Positions 1 to 10,951 of a stretch of DNA of 44,632 bases are shown here, one piece after another (the stretch's first letter is position 1; the number at the start of each line of letters is the position of its first letter). Made by a program: the position numbers and the translations under genes. The DNA comes from Planctomycetota bacterium. Lineage in GTDB: Bacteria; Planctomycetota; E44-bin39. The stretch spans positions 1 through 44,632 of the forward strand of contig SOJX01000131.1 of assembly GCA_004376375.1 (NCBI GenBank), written 5' to 3'. The notes below the pieces were generated by a model, which worked only from the letters and a program-made list of their open reading frames with translations, was not told the DNA's origin and searched no databases.

Positions 1-1
1 G

Positions 2-3391
<3,390 letters not shown>

Positions 3392-3394
3392 GGC

Positions 3395-3431
3395 TGTTCG
3401 TTATACCGAACACTGTTCGCTATCCCGAACA
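3395..3431. promoter_or_regulatory. tandem 18-bp dyads, candidate UAS for sigma54 activator (site A)
   Basis: Two imperfect palindromes lie one base apart: TGTTCGTTATACCGAACA (3395-3412) and TGTTCGCTATCCCGAACA (3414-3431). Each has 6-bp arms around a 6-bp centre, the size typical for dimeric Fis-type HTH regulators of the NtrC/NifA class. The centre-to-centre distance is 19 bp, about two helical turns. They sit 97 bp upstream of the -24 element of a sigma54 promoter, a normal enhancer distance. They could instead be an operator or a transcript hairpin, but no U-run follows. Confidence 0.65.
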
Positions 3432-3527
3432 ATACTTTTCCCTTCTCGCCAAAGTCTTGAATTCAACCTGCCTCATAATCCTTTGAAACGTATATAGTTA
3501 CAGTATGCACCGACAATCCTGTTCCAA

Positions 3528-3543
3528 AGGTATGGCTCTTGCT
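3528..3543 (+). promoter_or_regulatory. sigma54 (-24/-12) promoter of lipoprotein operon A
   Basis: AGGTATGGCTCTTGCT matches the consensus TGGYAYR-N4-TTGCW at every position but the first T: GG at 3529-3530, GC at 3541-3542, exactly 10 bp between. The predicted start near 3553 gives a leader of about 60 nt to the ATG at 3616 and rules out the longer frame starting at 3505. The same architecture is found at operon B. Confidence 0.7.
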
Positions 3544-3615
3544 TTAGTGTGGGGCAGAACGATGAAAACAATTATGAAAAAACCAGAAAATAAAATGGAA
3601 AGAAAGGGGAAAGCG

Positions 3616-4362
3616 ATGAAAGCGATTAACTTTGTGCTGATTATTGCCCTGGTGCTTGGACTCTGGTTCCTGATTCCCGGCTGCGGCAGCAGCCACAAAT
3701 CCAGCCGCGATTCGGCCGGCAGTACCGGCAGCGGCGGCACAGGCGGCGGTGGCGGTGGCGGCACGGGAACCGGTGGCGGAGGAGGAACTGGCGGAGGAAG
3801 CGGAACCGGCAGTGGCACAGGCAGTGGAACGGGCGGCGGCGGAGGCAATGGCGGCGTTACCGATTCACCCATTGCCTCAGTGCAGGACCTTTTCAATTAT
3901 GTAAACGAAGAGCGTGGCTCTTACTCCAACCACGATCCGTATAAAGGTATTCCGTGGAAGGGCTCGTACCACAACAACAGAACGTTCCCGTTATCCTTCA
4001 GCTGGGACGATGCCCTTGCAGGCAGCGCGCAGGCGGAAGCTGAAAGCCTCGCGGCCGGCGGCTCGCCGCAAGGGACGAGAGTCAACGGCCAGGACAGTAG
4101 CCAGCAGAAGCCTTTCTGGGTCAGCGGCATCAACACCGGAAACTGGATGATAAGCTGCAAGGAAGACCCGGGCGACTGGGACAATTACAAGACGATGTCG
4201 AGCGATAAAAAATTCGCCCTCCATTCTTCCAACGGCTCTGCCCGGCTCGGACTCCACTACCATGACTTCGGCGGCGACGGCCCCCGCATCTCCAGGCTTG
4301 GAGTCGGCGGCGCAGCCGACGGCAGCGGATCGACCTGGTGGGTCCTCCAGTTCGGCGAGTAA
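3616..4362 (+). CDS. CAP/SCP-like domain lipoprotein (operon A, gene 1)
   Basis: The start at 3616 is chosen because GGGG lies 7-10 bases upstream and the sigma54 promoter excludes earlier ATGs. A lipoprotein signal peptide ends in IPGC with Cys23 as lipid attachment. It is followed by the tag CGSSHKSSRDS and a Gly/Thr-rich linker (about residues 37-77). The C-terminal domain has the CAP-like pattern: a helix with VNEER, LSFSWDDALAGSAQAEAESLAAGG, and a final strand pair RLGVGGA...WWVLQFGE. The canonical CAP metal-site histidines are not obvious, so no activity is assigned. Paralogues are at 6719 and 12169, and a remnant is at 9370. It probably sits at the outer membrane or cell surface. It is the first gene of the operon, 33 bp before the hydrolase gene. 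Confidence 0.8.
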   Translation: MKAINFVLIIALVLGLWFLIPGCGSSHKSSRDSAGSTGSGGTGGGGGGGTGTGGGGGTGGGSGTGSGTGSGTGGGGGNGGVTDSPIASVQDLFNYVNEERGSYSNHDPYKGIPWKGSYHNNRTFPLSFSWDDALAGSAQAEAESLAAGGSPQGTRVNGQDSSQQKPFWVSGINTGNWMISCKEDPGDWDNYKTMSSDKKFALHSSNGSARLGLHYHDFGGDGPRISRLGVGGAADGSGSTWWVLQFGE

Positions 4363-4395
4363 TCGACTCACCGTTACCGCGAAAGGCTTAAACTC

Positions 4396-5193
4396 ATGAG
4401 CAACAAAAAACTAATCCTTGCATGCGGCGTCATAATCCTCGCAGTAATACTGTGGCTGCCCGGCTGCGGAAGCAGTCATAAATCCAGCCGCAGTTCTACA
4501 CCGAGTACGGGCGGCGGCACCGGCGGCGTCGGCACTGGCACCGGCACGGGCACCGGCGGCGGAGGTGGTAGCGCCTCTAACGGCTCAGGCGGCCCGACCG
4601 GTGAGAGCACACAGAACCTGGGAGGAAGAAGCTGTCTGGTATATGTCCCGTCAGGCGTGAAAAGCCCTTCACCGCTCCTTTTGACGTGGCACGGCGCAGG
4701 CGGTTCGCCCAGCCAGATGATGCCGAAATGGAAATCGGTTTCAGATTCAAACGGATTCATCGTCATCGCGCCGCCGCATAACGGCTCCGGAAAAGACTAT
4801 GACCACGCCACGGGAGTACGGAGCGATGTCTCCGGACTTTATAACGTTGACCTCGACGCCTGCTACGTGAACGGTTTCTCGGCAGGCGGGCAAACCGCGT
4901 TCGGCGCAGGCATCGGTACATCCGGATGGGCGGGGATTATGGCTTTCTCGGCAGGCGTCGCGCACACGCCGCCTATGCCGAACGCCTCGGGTCTTCTTCC
5001 CGTTTACTGGGTCTTCGGCGACGCGGACGGCACTTTCGGCGGCATCTCAACAATACGCCAGCAGGTTCAGTGGGTCGAGAGCGAAGGGCACAACGTGAAC
5101 TTTGTCGAGGTGCCCGGCGGCGGTCACAGCCTAAGCATCAGCAACGCCGCCGAGGCATGGAGCTGGATTACCAATCCGGCTAACAGACCCTAA
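4396..5193 (+). CDS. alpha/beta-hydrolase lipoprotein, esterase/depolymerase-like (operon A, gene 2)
   Basis: This is a 265-aa lipoprotein with lipobox LPGC (Cys24), the same CGSSHKSSR tag as gene 1, and a Gly-Thr-Gly linker to about residue 65. The catalytic domain resembles the PHB-depolymerase/LpqC-type esterase group: an oxyanion-type strand PLLLTWHGAGG, nucleophile elbow GFSAGG (Ser162), acid candidates in GDADGT (Asp209/Asp211), and His244 in GGGHSL. All triad residues appear present, so it is probably an active esterase of unknown substrate at the cell surface. The ribosome-binding site is weak. The second gene of operon B (11297-12121) is also a hydrolase, but quite divergent. Confidence 0.82.
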   Translation: MSNKKLILACGVIILAVILWLPGCGSSHKSSRSSTPSTGGGTGGVGTGTGTGTGGGGGSASNGSGGPTGESTQNLGGRSCLVYVPSGVKSPSPLLLTWHGAGGSPSQMMPKWKSVSDSNGFIVIAPPHNGSGKDYDHATGVRSDVSGLYNVDLDACYVNGFSAGGQTAFGAGIGTSGWAGIMAFSAGVAHTPPMPNASGLLPVYWVFGDADGTFGGISTIRQQVQWVESEGHNVNFVEVPGGGHSLSISNAAEAWSWITNPANRP

Positions 5194-5222
5194 TTCTAAA
5201 TGAGTTGGAAAGAAGGAATATT

Positions 5223-5561
5223 ATGCTCGGAAAAATTGGAAGCACTCTTGGCAAAAAACATATAGAACTCAAGTTCTCGGGCAAACTGACCGGCCACATG
5301 GCGTTGAATTGTTTCTCAATGCTCCGCGACCTGGCAAGGAAAAAGGAGTGGCCGATTGTGCTCGACCTGCGTGAATGTACTTCAATTGATTCGATCGGCG
5401 TTACTATTCTGGAGTGGGTTCGCACACAGAATGGCCGCCTTAACGTGCAAATACTCCACCCGGCTCTTGACTTGGGAGAAAAGGACTTTGTTTCGGTCAA
5501 ACTTTGCCCGGACTGGTCAAAGAGCGGGCGCTCCGAATCCGAAAGGCGTCCCGCAGTCTAA
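5223..5561 (+). CDS. STAS-domain protein, anti-anti-sigma-like (operon A, gene 3)
   Basis: This is a 112-aa cytoplasmic protein starting at the ATG with AAGGA 7 bases upstream. It matches the STAS fold: ELKFSGKLTGHMALN, the strand IVLDLRECTSIDSIGVTIL, then an amphipathic helix. Ser57 in D-S-I-G is at the position phosphorylated by partner-switching kinases in SpoIIAA-type proteins. The basic, Ser-rich C-terminal tail (residues 95-112) is not part of the domain. A paralogue with the same S-I-D-S-x-G core is gene 3 of operon B. No anti-sigma kinase of the RsbW type is in the window. The Ser/Thr kinase fusions nearby are possible partners, but that is inference. Confidence 0.82.
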   Translation: MLGKIGSTLGKKHIELKFSGKLTGHMALNCFSMLRDLARKKEWPIVLDLRECTSIDSIGVTILEWVRTQNGRLNVQILHPALDLGEKDFVSVKLCPDWSKSGRSESERRPAV

Positions 5562-5580
5562 TACCTATGGAGGATGAAAG

Positions 5581-6627
5581 ATGAGACATGCGTTTGCTTT
5601 TCTGGTTGTCGTGGCAGTTCTGGGTCTGGTTCTCGCCGCGCCCGGCTGCGGGTCGAGCAGTTCCGGAAAAACCATCACTCTGCCCGGAACCGGTGCTGGA
5701 ACAGGCGGTGGTGGTGGAACCGGCACCGGCGGAACCGGCACGGGCACCGGCGGAACCGGCACAGGCACCGGCGGCACGGGTACGGGCACGGGAACTGGCA
5801 CCGGGACGGGAACGGGATCCGGGACGGGAACGGGATCCGGCACGGGAACGGGCGGAGGCAGCGCCGTCCTCACGCCCGGATATATAACGATTGTTGACCT
5901 CGGCGACCCGAGGGGCAAAGGTGTTTCATACATTATATACACGCCTGACGACATGGACCTCGACGACCCGGCCGATGTCCGCCCGGTCATTATCGTTTCG
6001 CCCGAGATGTTCCACACCGAGTTCAACACCTACGAACGCCTGATAGGCTTTCACGGCGAGTTCTGGCAGATGCACGACCTGCCGAGCTGGATTCCGGACA
6101 TCCCGAGCTATCCTCCCATGCAGGGTGGGCCGAAGGAGCTTTCATTCAGGCACTATGTCGAAGAGAAAGCGTTCCTCATTTACTGCATTTACCGGTACCA
6201 GAACCCGGTCGGGTACACGCAGACCGAAGTCAAGGCGCCCAACTTCCGCGATATTTACGCCGACGCAATGGCGCAGATCGACGGCCACCACAACGGCAAA
6301 GTCGGCGTCATCGGTTGCGGTTTCGGCTGCGCCGAGACGTACCGCGGCGCCATCCGCGACGCGCAGCCCGGCGAGTTCCTCGCGGTTTCGCTAATCACCG
6401 AAAACTGTCCCGACATCGGGACCGACATCGGCGCGGCGCCGGAGAAGGCGCAGCTCGGCCCCTGGCTCTCGTCGCTGAAGACCGCGCTCGAAGCGGCCGG
6501 CACGGAAGTCACCGAGGTCAGCGACTGGACGAACCTTGACCCGGCTATGGGCGAAATGGACTGGTACGCGATACCGAACTTTGAAAGAGTCATTGGATGG
6601 ATGCTGCCGATTCTCACGGAGCATTAA
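5581..6627 (+). CDS. hydrolase-like lipoprotein with missing nucleophile (operon A, gene 4)
   Basis: This is a 348-aa lipoprotein (lipobox APGC, Cys23) with a long Gly-Thr linker encoded by a near-perfect 6/12/18-bp repeat (about 5707-5856). The C-terminal 250 residues show an alpha/beta-hydrolase-like order: strand VRPVIIVSPE, helix NFRDIYADAMAQID, then GKVGVIGCGFGCAETYRGA where the nucleophile elbow G-x-S-x-G would be. Gly247 occupies the nucleophile position, with cysteines at 246 and 250. The protein is therefore either a non-catalytic hydrolase fold or one using a neighbouring Cys. The AGGATG context before the start is good (GGAGG at 5569-5573). It follows the STAS gene by 19 bp. Confidence 0.75.
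   Translation: MRHAFAFLVVVAVLGLVLAAPGCGSSSSGKTITLPGTGAGTGGGGGTGTGGTGTGTGGTGTGTGGTGTGTGTGTGTGTGSGTGTGSGTGTGGGSAVLTPGYITIVDLGDPRGKGVSYIIYTPDDMDLDDPADVRPVIIVSPEMFHTEFNTYERLIGFHGEFWQMHDLPSWIPDIPSYPPMQGGPKELSFRHYVEEKAFLIYCIYRYQNPVGYTQTEVKAPNFRDIYADAMAQIDGHHNGKVGVIGCGFGCAETYRGAIRDAQPGEFLAVSLITENCPDIGTDIGAAPEKAQLGPWLSSLKTALEAAGTEVTEVSDWTNLDPAMGEMDWYAIPNFERVIGWMLPILTEH
5707..5856 (+). repeat. Gly-Thr linker-coding tandem repeat in gene 4
   Basis: The DNA is made of GGCACCGG / GGAACCGG-type hexamers arranged in 12- and 18-bp higher-order units coding for (G-T) and (G-T-G-G-T) repeats. It is in frame throughout. Similar tracts lie in the other lipoproteins of both operons. Such tracts are prone to replication slippage. 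Confidence 0.85.
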
Positions 6628-6718
6628 ACCGGAGGACAGACATTCCTGCCTGTCCATAATATATGGAATCAAGCCAACGAAATAGAAACGGGAGAACACG
6701 GATGAAGGGGAGAAAACC

Positions 6719-7558
6719 ATGAAGCCCAGGTTACTCATCGTCATGCTGCTCATCATCGTCGGCCTGACCATGTGGTCGGCCGGCTGCAGCAAAAGTCATA
6801 AGTCGAGCCGCGATTCCGCGTCGGGCACTGGAACCGGCACCGGTGGAATCGGCACGGGCGGAACCGGCACGGGCGGAACCGGCACGGGTGGAACCGGCAC
6901 CGGTGGAACCGGCACGGGAACCGGCGGCACAGGCACAGGCACCGGCGGAACCGGCACCGGCACGGGAACCGGAACCGGCACGGGAACCGGTGCCGGAACT
7001 GTTCCCGACGGCGGCCCGATTCCATCGGGCGCGCTCAAGTCTTCGTGGGCGGAGTACGCGGTAGAGGGGCATGCCTACGATTACCCGCGTTTCGGCCGCG
7101 GCCCGGCTGCGGCGCGTGGCTTCTTCGATTTCTATAACAAATCGCGCGCAAGCTACTACGGCGACGGAATACACGATTTCCAGCCGTGCACGCTTTCATG
7201 GGACGACGGCCTCGCCGCAGTCGCGCAGGCATACGCCGATGAACTGGCGGCGCAGGGATATAGCGCGCATCCGGCCGGGAGTAAGCACTCGAGTGCCGGT
7301 AGTGGGGTCGACCCGTTTTACGAGACCACTCGCAGCGGCAAACTCACCTGCATCGGGCTCGAGCACTGGGGTTCATGGTACTACTGTATGATGATTTCCG
7401 GCGACGTGCGTTTCGGCTGCCAGCTTAAGAACAGTGCCTGGCGCGCCGGTTTTCTCCGCTTCGACGATACCGGTGGCGGCGGCTACACCCGCCTCGGCGT
7501 CGGCGTCGCGGAGGTTGACGAAAACCAGCAGTGGGTCGTCCACACGTGGGGCAAATAG
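6719..7558 (+). CDS. CAP/SCP-like domain lipoprotein (operon A, gene 5)
   Basis: This is a 279-aa lipoprotein starting at ATG 6719 with GGGGAG 9 bases upstream. The lipobox is SAGC (Cys23), followed by CSKSHKSSRDS and a Gly-Thr linker of about 60 residues (DNA 6830-6997). The CAP-like domain is the clearest of the three paralogues: FFDFYNKSRASYYG, LSWDDGLAAVAQAYADELAAQGYSAH, and the closing TRLGVGVAEVDENQQWVVHTWGK. Its leader sequence is nearly identical at DNA level to that of the next gene (7612). The 91-bp gap to gene 4 holds only a weak 6-bp hairpin (6635-6656), so it is probably still co-transcribed. The substrate is unknown. Confidence 0.8.
   Translation: MKPRLLIVMLLIIVGLTMWSAGCSKSHKSSRDSASGTGTGTGGIGTGGTGTGGTGTGGTGTGGTGTGTGGTGTGTGGTGTGTGTGTGTGTGAGTVPDGGPIPSGALKSSWAEYAVEGHAYDYPRFGRGPAAARGFFDFYNKSRASYYGDGIHDFQPCTLSWDDGLAAVAQAYADELAAQGYSAHPAGSKHSSAGSGVDPFYETTRSGKLTCIGLEHWGSWYYCMMISGDVRFGCQLKNSAWRAGFLRFDDTGGGGYTRLGVGVAEVDENQQWVVHTWGK
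6830..6997 (+). repeat. Gly-Thr linker-coding tandem repeat in gene 5
   Basis: GGCACGGGCGGAACC-type units (15 bp) repeat several times, then pass into 6-bp GGAACC/GGCACC units. Translation is a pure Gly/Thr tract between the lipid anchor and the CAP domain. Confidence 0.85.
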
Positions 7559-7611
7559 AGCAGCAGCAAAGAGCAGCCGCCTGTTTACGCAAGGAAAAAA
7601 CGAGAAACACA

Positions 7612-9366
7612 GTGAAGCCCAGGTTGCTCATCGTCATGCCGTTCATCATCGTCGGCCTGACCATGTGGTCGGCCGGCTGCGGAGGCGGCAGCTCAAAGGA
7701 CAAATTTGTTTACGAAACCGGCACCGGCACGGGTACCGGAACAGGCACCGGAACCGGAACCGGAACCGGAACCGGCACCGGCACTGGAACCGGCACCGGA
7801 ACCGCGCCTGAACACACCTACACGTGCACTTTTTTCGTGGAGGCCAACTGGGGCGGGAACTCGACCCACATGATCCCGATGTCCGACGGTGTAAAGCTTA
7901 AAACATTCTTCTACTGGCCGGAAACTCCGGGACAGTATCCCACCTGCCTTATACGAACGCCTTACGAGCACAAGATGAGCCATGGATACCTGCCGAGCAC
8001 TGATTACGTGGAGATCATACAGCATTGCCGCGGCCGCTTCGGCTCGGAAGGCGAGGATCGCGTGTTCCGGGCCGACGGCTGGGCTGACGGATGGGATGGA
8101 TTCGACAGTGTCGAGTGGGTCGCCGCGCAGTCGTGGTCGGATGGTAAGGTCGGTATGTACGGCGGCTCGGCGTTCGGCATTACGAGTTTTTATTGCGCGG
8201 CCGCGGCGCCGCCGCACCTTGTCTGCGTCGCTCCCGGGGACGTCATCTTCAGCATGTACCACGACGTCGCCTACCAGGGCGGCGTTTTCCGCTTTCGCGA
8301 TGTCCATACCTGGATGACAAATCAGGAATCTGCTCACATGGAGGATGAATTCCTCGCCCACCCCGCCTACGACGGGTTCTGGGACGGCTACAACGTGGCA
8401 ACCCGCATTTCGAAGATAAAGGTGCCCGTGTGGCACCATACCGGATATTATGACATGTTTCTGGGCGGCGTGCTGCGCAACTTCGACCTGCTCCAGTCCC
8501 AGTGCGCTCCCGAGGCGGCCGGGAAGCACCGGTTAATAATCGGGCCCTGGTCACATTGCGGCTGTGAGACGCTCGAGCAGGGTGAGTTTACGCTGACCGA
8601 TCCCAGCATCCTTCGCGACCTTGACAACGAAGCGGTGGCATGGTTCGACTATCATATGAGAGGAGTGCAAAACGGCGTCATGGACGGCGGGCCGATTTTC
8701 TACTACGTGATGGGCGAGTTTGAAAACACTTCCGAGGTCCCGGGCTGGGAGTGGCGCGAGGCCGCAACTTTTCCGCCGCCGGGATATGCGAACGAATCAT
8801 ACTTCCTCGGCGCCGGCGGCGCCCTGACTACGACCGCGCCGGCCGCGGGCACCGGAAACGACTGGTTCGATTACGATCCGAGCGACCCTTGTCCCGATAT
8901 TGGCGGACACAACCTTTACGGAAACACCGGTCCGTACGACCAGTCGCCGATTGAGGGCCGCAGCGACGTAATCGTGTACACGACATCCGCCTTCACGGCT
9001 CCCGTCACCGTTATCGGGTTCCCCGAAGTCACGCTTTACGTTTCCGCCAACACGACCGAAATCGACATTGTCGTGAAAGTTACGGACGTGCATCCGTCCG
9101 GCAAGTCGGTCCTGCTCGCGGAGGGTGCGCTGACATCGCGATTCAGAAACGGTTTCACGGTCGAGGAAGACATGGTCCCGGGCACGGTTTACCCGCTAAC
9201 CATTCAGTTCTCCCCTTTTGCCACCGTCTTCAATACCGGCCACAGCCTGCGGATTATTGTCTCGGCTTCAAGCCATGACCGGTTGCTGAGCAGCCCCGAT
9301 GCGGCGCAAATCAGAATATACCGTAATAACGGCATGCCGTCCAGTATCGTCCTGCCCGTATTCTGA
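7612..9366 (+). CDS. CocE/NonD-family hydrolase lipoprotein (operon A, gene 6)
   Basis: The start chosen is GTG 7612, because it begins the same lipoprotein leader as gene 5 (MKPRLLIVM..TMWSAGC, Cys23). An upstream ATG at 7531 would overlap gene 5 and lack a signal peptide. A pure Gly-Thr linker (7719-7805) leads to a CocE/X-Pro dipeptidyl-peptidase (S15) domain: MSDGVKLKTFFYWPE, IQHCRGRFGSEGE, WSDGKVGMYGGSAFG with nucleophile Ser186, GYYDMFLGG for the acid, and IGPWSHCG for the histidine. The C-terminal jelly-roll region (EVTLYVSANTTEIDIVVKVTDVHP, HSLRIIVSAS) completes the family fold. It probably hydrolyses acyl ester or amide substrates outside the cytoplasm; the substrate is unknown. The last intact gene of operon A. 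Confidence 0.88.
   Translation: MKPRLLIVMPFIIVGLTMWSAGCGGGSSKDKFVYETGTGTGTGTGTGTGTGTGTGTGTGTGTGTAPEHTYTCTFFVEANWGGNSTHMIPMSDGVKLKTFFYWPETPGQYPTCLIRTPYEHKMSHGYLPSTDYVEIIQHCRGRFGSEGEDRVFRADGWADGWDGFDSVEWVAAQSWSDGKVGMYGGSAFGITSFYCAAAAPPHLVCVAPGDVIFSMYHDVAYQGGVFRFRDVHTWMTNQESAHMEDEFLAHPAYDGFWDGYNVATRISKIKVPVWHHTGYYDMFLGGVLRNFDLLQSQCAPEAAGKHRLIIGPWSHCGCETLEQGEFTLTDPSILRDLDNEAVAWFDYHMRGVQNGVMDGGPIFYYVMGEFENTSEVPGWEWREAATFPPPGYANESYFLGAGGALTTTAPAAGTGNDWFDYDPSDPCPDIGGHNLYGNTGPYDQSPIEGRSDVIVYTTSAFTAPVTVIGFPEVTLYVSANTTEIDIVVKVTDVHPSGKSVLLAEGALTSRFRNGFTVEEDMVPGTVYPLTIQFSPFATVFNTGHSLRIIVSASSHDRLLSSPDAAQIRIYRNNGMPSSIVLPVF
7719..7805 (+). repeat. Gly-Thr linker-coding tandem repeat in gene 6
   Basis: Fourteen or so GGAACC/GGCACC hexamers in a row code for alternating Gly-Thr. 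The tract is shorter and more uniform than those of genes 4 and 5. Confidence 0.85.
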
Positions 9367-9369
9367 TGA

Positions 9370-9672
9370 TGACGGAGCGCGGCTGCCCGGCTGGGGAGAC
9401 AGCCATAAGTCAAGCCGCGATTCAGGATCAACTTCCGGCGGAATAACAGGCACCGGCGGTACCGGCGGTGGTGGAACAGGCGGCAACGGCGCAACCGGAA
9501 TGCAATTACCGGACAGAAGTTCTGCGGCTACGACGTCAGCAACTCGGGGTGGCGCGCCGGCTACATCCGCATGGATTACACCGGGAATACTGCGAATTGC
9601 AAACTTGGCGTCGGTATCGCTGATATCGATTCATACCAGCGCTGGGTAGTGTTCGTCTTTGGCGACAAGTAG
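9370..9672 (+). pseudogene. remnant of a CAP-domain lipoprotein gene
   Basis: The segment starts inside a lost signal peptide: LPGWGDSHKSSRDSG followed by a Gly-Thr linker. The lipobox Cys codon has become TGG (9392-9394). After the linker the reading frame shifts near 9500, and the last 52 codons of a CAP domain remain, with SGWRAGYIRMDYTG, KLGVGIADID and WVVFVFGDK ending at TAG 9672. The central CAP region and the start codon are gone. The tail is most like gene 5 (6719-7558). It is a decayed fifth family member at the end of operon A. Confidence 0.75.
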
Positions 9673-9753
9673 CGCGTAACGCAGCTGCCTCCATGGCTGC
9701 GGTAACGTTATTGCGGGGCAGACAGCAGCTTTCCCCGGCCCCGTTCAATGTTC

Positions 9754-9780
9754 GAAAAGCCGGCATCACGCCGGCTTTTC
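9754..9780. terminator. bidirectional terminator between convergent operons A and B
   Basis: GAAAAGCCGGC (9754-9764) and GCCGGCTTTTC (9770-9780) form a perfect 11-bp stem with loop ATCAC. U-tracts lie on both sides, so it can serve operon A (+) and operon B (-). Confidence 0.85.
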
Positions 9781-9813
9781 TATTTCAGGTATAATCAATT
9801 CCAGTTCGAGTTC

Positions 9814-9888
9814 TTACTCGTACTCGACAACGAGATACGGGCTGTTTTCCGACGCGTACCCGGACACGTCGATATCGCCGTAGTCGCC
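9814..9888 (-). other. in-frame extension beyond UGA of the DNRLRE lipoprotein
   Basis: Directly after the TGA at 9891-9889 the same frame stays open for 24 more codons to TAA (9816-9814). They encode GDYGDIDVSGYASE and end in PYLVVEYE. That ending is typical of the last strand of DNRLRE/CBM96-type domains, so these codons belonged to the gene and may still be used by readthrough. Confidence 0.65.
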
Positions 9889-10905
9889 TCAGCACGTATA
9901 CCAGATGATGGCATACCAGCCGATACCCGAGTCGACCTGCTCCTGGAACTCGTTTACCGGATAGCCGTTATTGTAGGAATTGTCAGGCACAAGGGATTTC
10001 CAGCCTTTGGAAGACGTGGCCACCCGGTTTTTCAGAGTGCTCGCGTAATTGCCGTTGTCTCCACTGTATAATGTCTTTGCGTCAACCGTCTGTGGATCAA
10101 CGGCCAGCCTTCTTATCTTTGTGCTGATACCGCTGAATCTCCTGCGAACGGTCTGAACGTAGTAATGGACCGTGAAGTTCGTGACAACCGCTCCCGGCGG
10201 GATAGCCGAGATATCGAACTTCATGAATCCTTTTCTGCTTGTTGTTCCAAGGTGATATACGTTGATCGTGCCGCTGACTTTACTGCTGGAGCTTGCGGCG
10301 TAACCGGTCGCGTATTCACCTTCGAAAGCTGGGCATGTAACGGTTCCGGGCTGAACAGGCCCCGTGTCTGTGCCAGTTCCGGTTCCGCCTGTCCCTGTGC
10401 CTGTACCGGTACCGGTTCCTGTTCCAGTCCCTGTTCCGGGGCTGACATTTATTACGAGATATGCTTCAGCTCCCGTCGAATCGAGCGCGCAGAGCCTGTC
10501 GGTGCTCGGCGCTATATCGCCTACCGCATACCAGCCTTCACCGCTGTTCGTATTAATGCTGCCCCTGGCGTCGGAATAAACCGGGTAGCTCTGGCAGTCC
10601 TCTGCCCGCATGAAGCCGAACTGGTACGGAGGCACGCCGCCGACAACCTGAAAATCGACCGTTTCATTTGCAGTAATGTCCGCCACATCGGGAACAAAGG
10701 CGAGTGGTTCGGCCAAACCGCTGCCGGTCGAGCTGCCGGAGCCGCCTGTCCCCGTGCCGGAATTCGTAATAATTCCCGGTCCGGTATCGGAACCATATCC
10801 TGTCAGCTGCTGGATTTTCGCCGCGCTTTTTTCCGCACAGCCGGACGTGGTAAGATGCAGGCTGAAAACCGAAATGACTATAAAGAGTATCGCAAACCGC
10901 TTCAT
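9889..10905 (-). CDS. two-domain lipoprotein with Ig-like and DNRLRE domains, interrupted by in-frame UGA (operon B, gene 4)
   Basis: The start is ATG 10905, with GGGGGAG 7 bases upstream. The signal peptide ends in TSGC (Cys23). Domain 1 (about residues 60-150) looks like a putative Ig/cadherin-like module with VGGVPPYQFGF. A Gly-Thr linker follows, then a DNRLRE-type domain (about 185-338): KGFMKFDISAIPPGAVVTNFTVHYYV and later GWYAIIWYTC. TGA then interrupts, but 24 more in-frame codons complete the fold (9888-9814). Domains of this kind bind polysaccharides or act as surface adhesion modules. The UGA could be a nonsense mutation, a readthrough site or, less likely, recoded. It begins 46 bp after the STAS gene. 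Confidence 0.75.
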   Translation of the reverse strand: MKRFAILFIVISVFSLHLTTSGCAEKSAAKIQQLTGYGSDTGPGIITNSGTGTGGSGSSTGSGLAEPLAFVPDVADITANETVDFQVVGGVPPYQFGFMRAEDCQSYPVYSDARGSINTNSGEGWYAVGDIAPSTDRLCALDSTGAEAYLVINVSPGTGTGTGTGTGTGTGTGGTGTGTDTGPVQPGTVTCPAFEGEYATGYAASSSSKVSGTINVYHLGTTSRKGFMKFDISAIPPGAVVTNFTVHYYVQTVRRRFSGISTKIRRLAVDPQTVDAKTLYSGDNGNYASTLKNRVATSSKGWKSLVPDNSYNNGYPVNEFQEQVDSGIGWYAIIWYTC

Positions 10906-10951
10906 GTTCTCTCCCCCAGGCAAATCCCAAATAGTTGTTAAACGAGATGTC

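Noticed and set aside
3505..3615. Earlier start codons (3505 or 3562) for the first lipoprotein gene
   Set aside because: The first lies upstream of the sigma54 promoter and the second would have a leader of about 8 nt; both would place a charged stretch before the signal peptide.
6731..7174. Long reverse-strand reading frames over the Gly-Thr linkers (also near 3498-3896, 4476-4766 and 5565-6029)
   Set aside because: They are Pro/Val or Arg-rich shadows of the GC-rich repeat on the other strand, without ribosome-binding sites or domains.
9870..9891. Selenocysteine codon at the in-frame UGA
   Set aside because: A weak 8-bp stem with a 6-base loop can be drawn 17 nt downstream, but the loop does not begin with G as in bacterial SECIS elements, and a carbohydrate-binding-type domain is an unlikely selenoprotein.
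9889..9891. UGA reassigned to an amino acid genome-wide
   Set aside because: Several complete genes end at UGA at a sensible point (for example 9364-9366 and 34237-34235), and no other gene has internal UGA.
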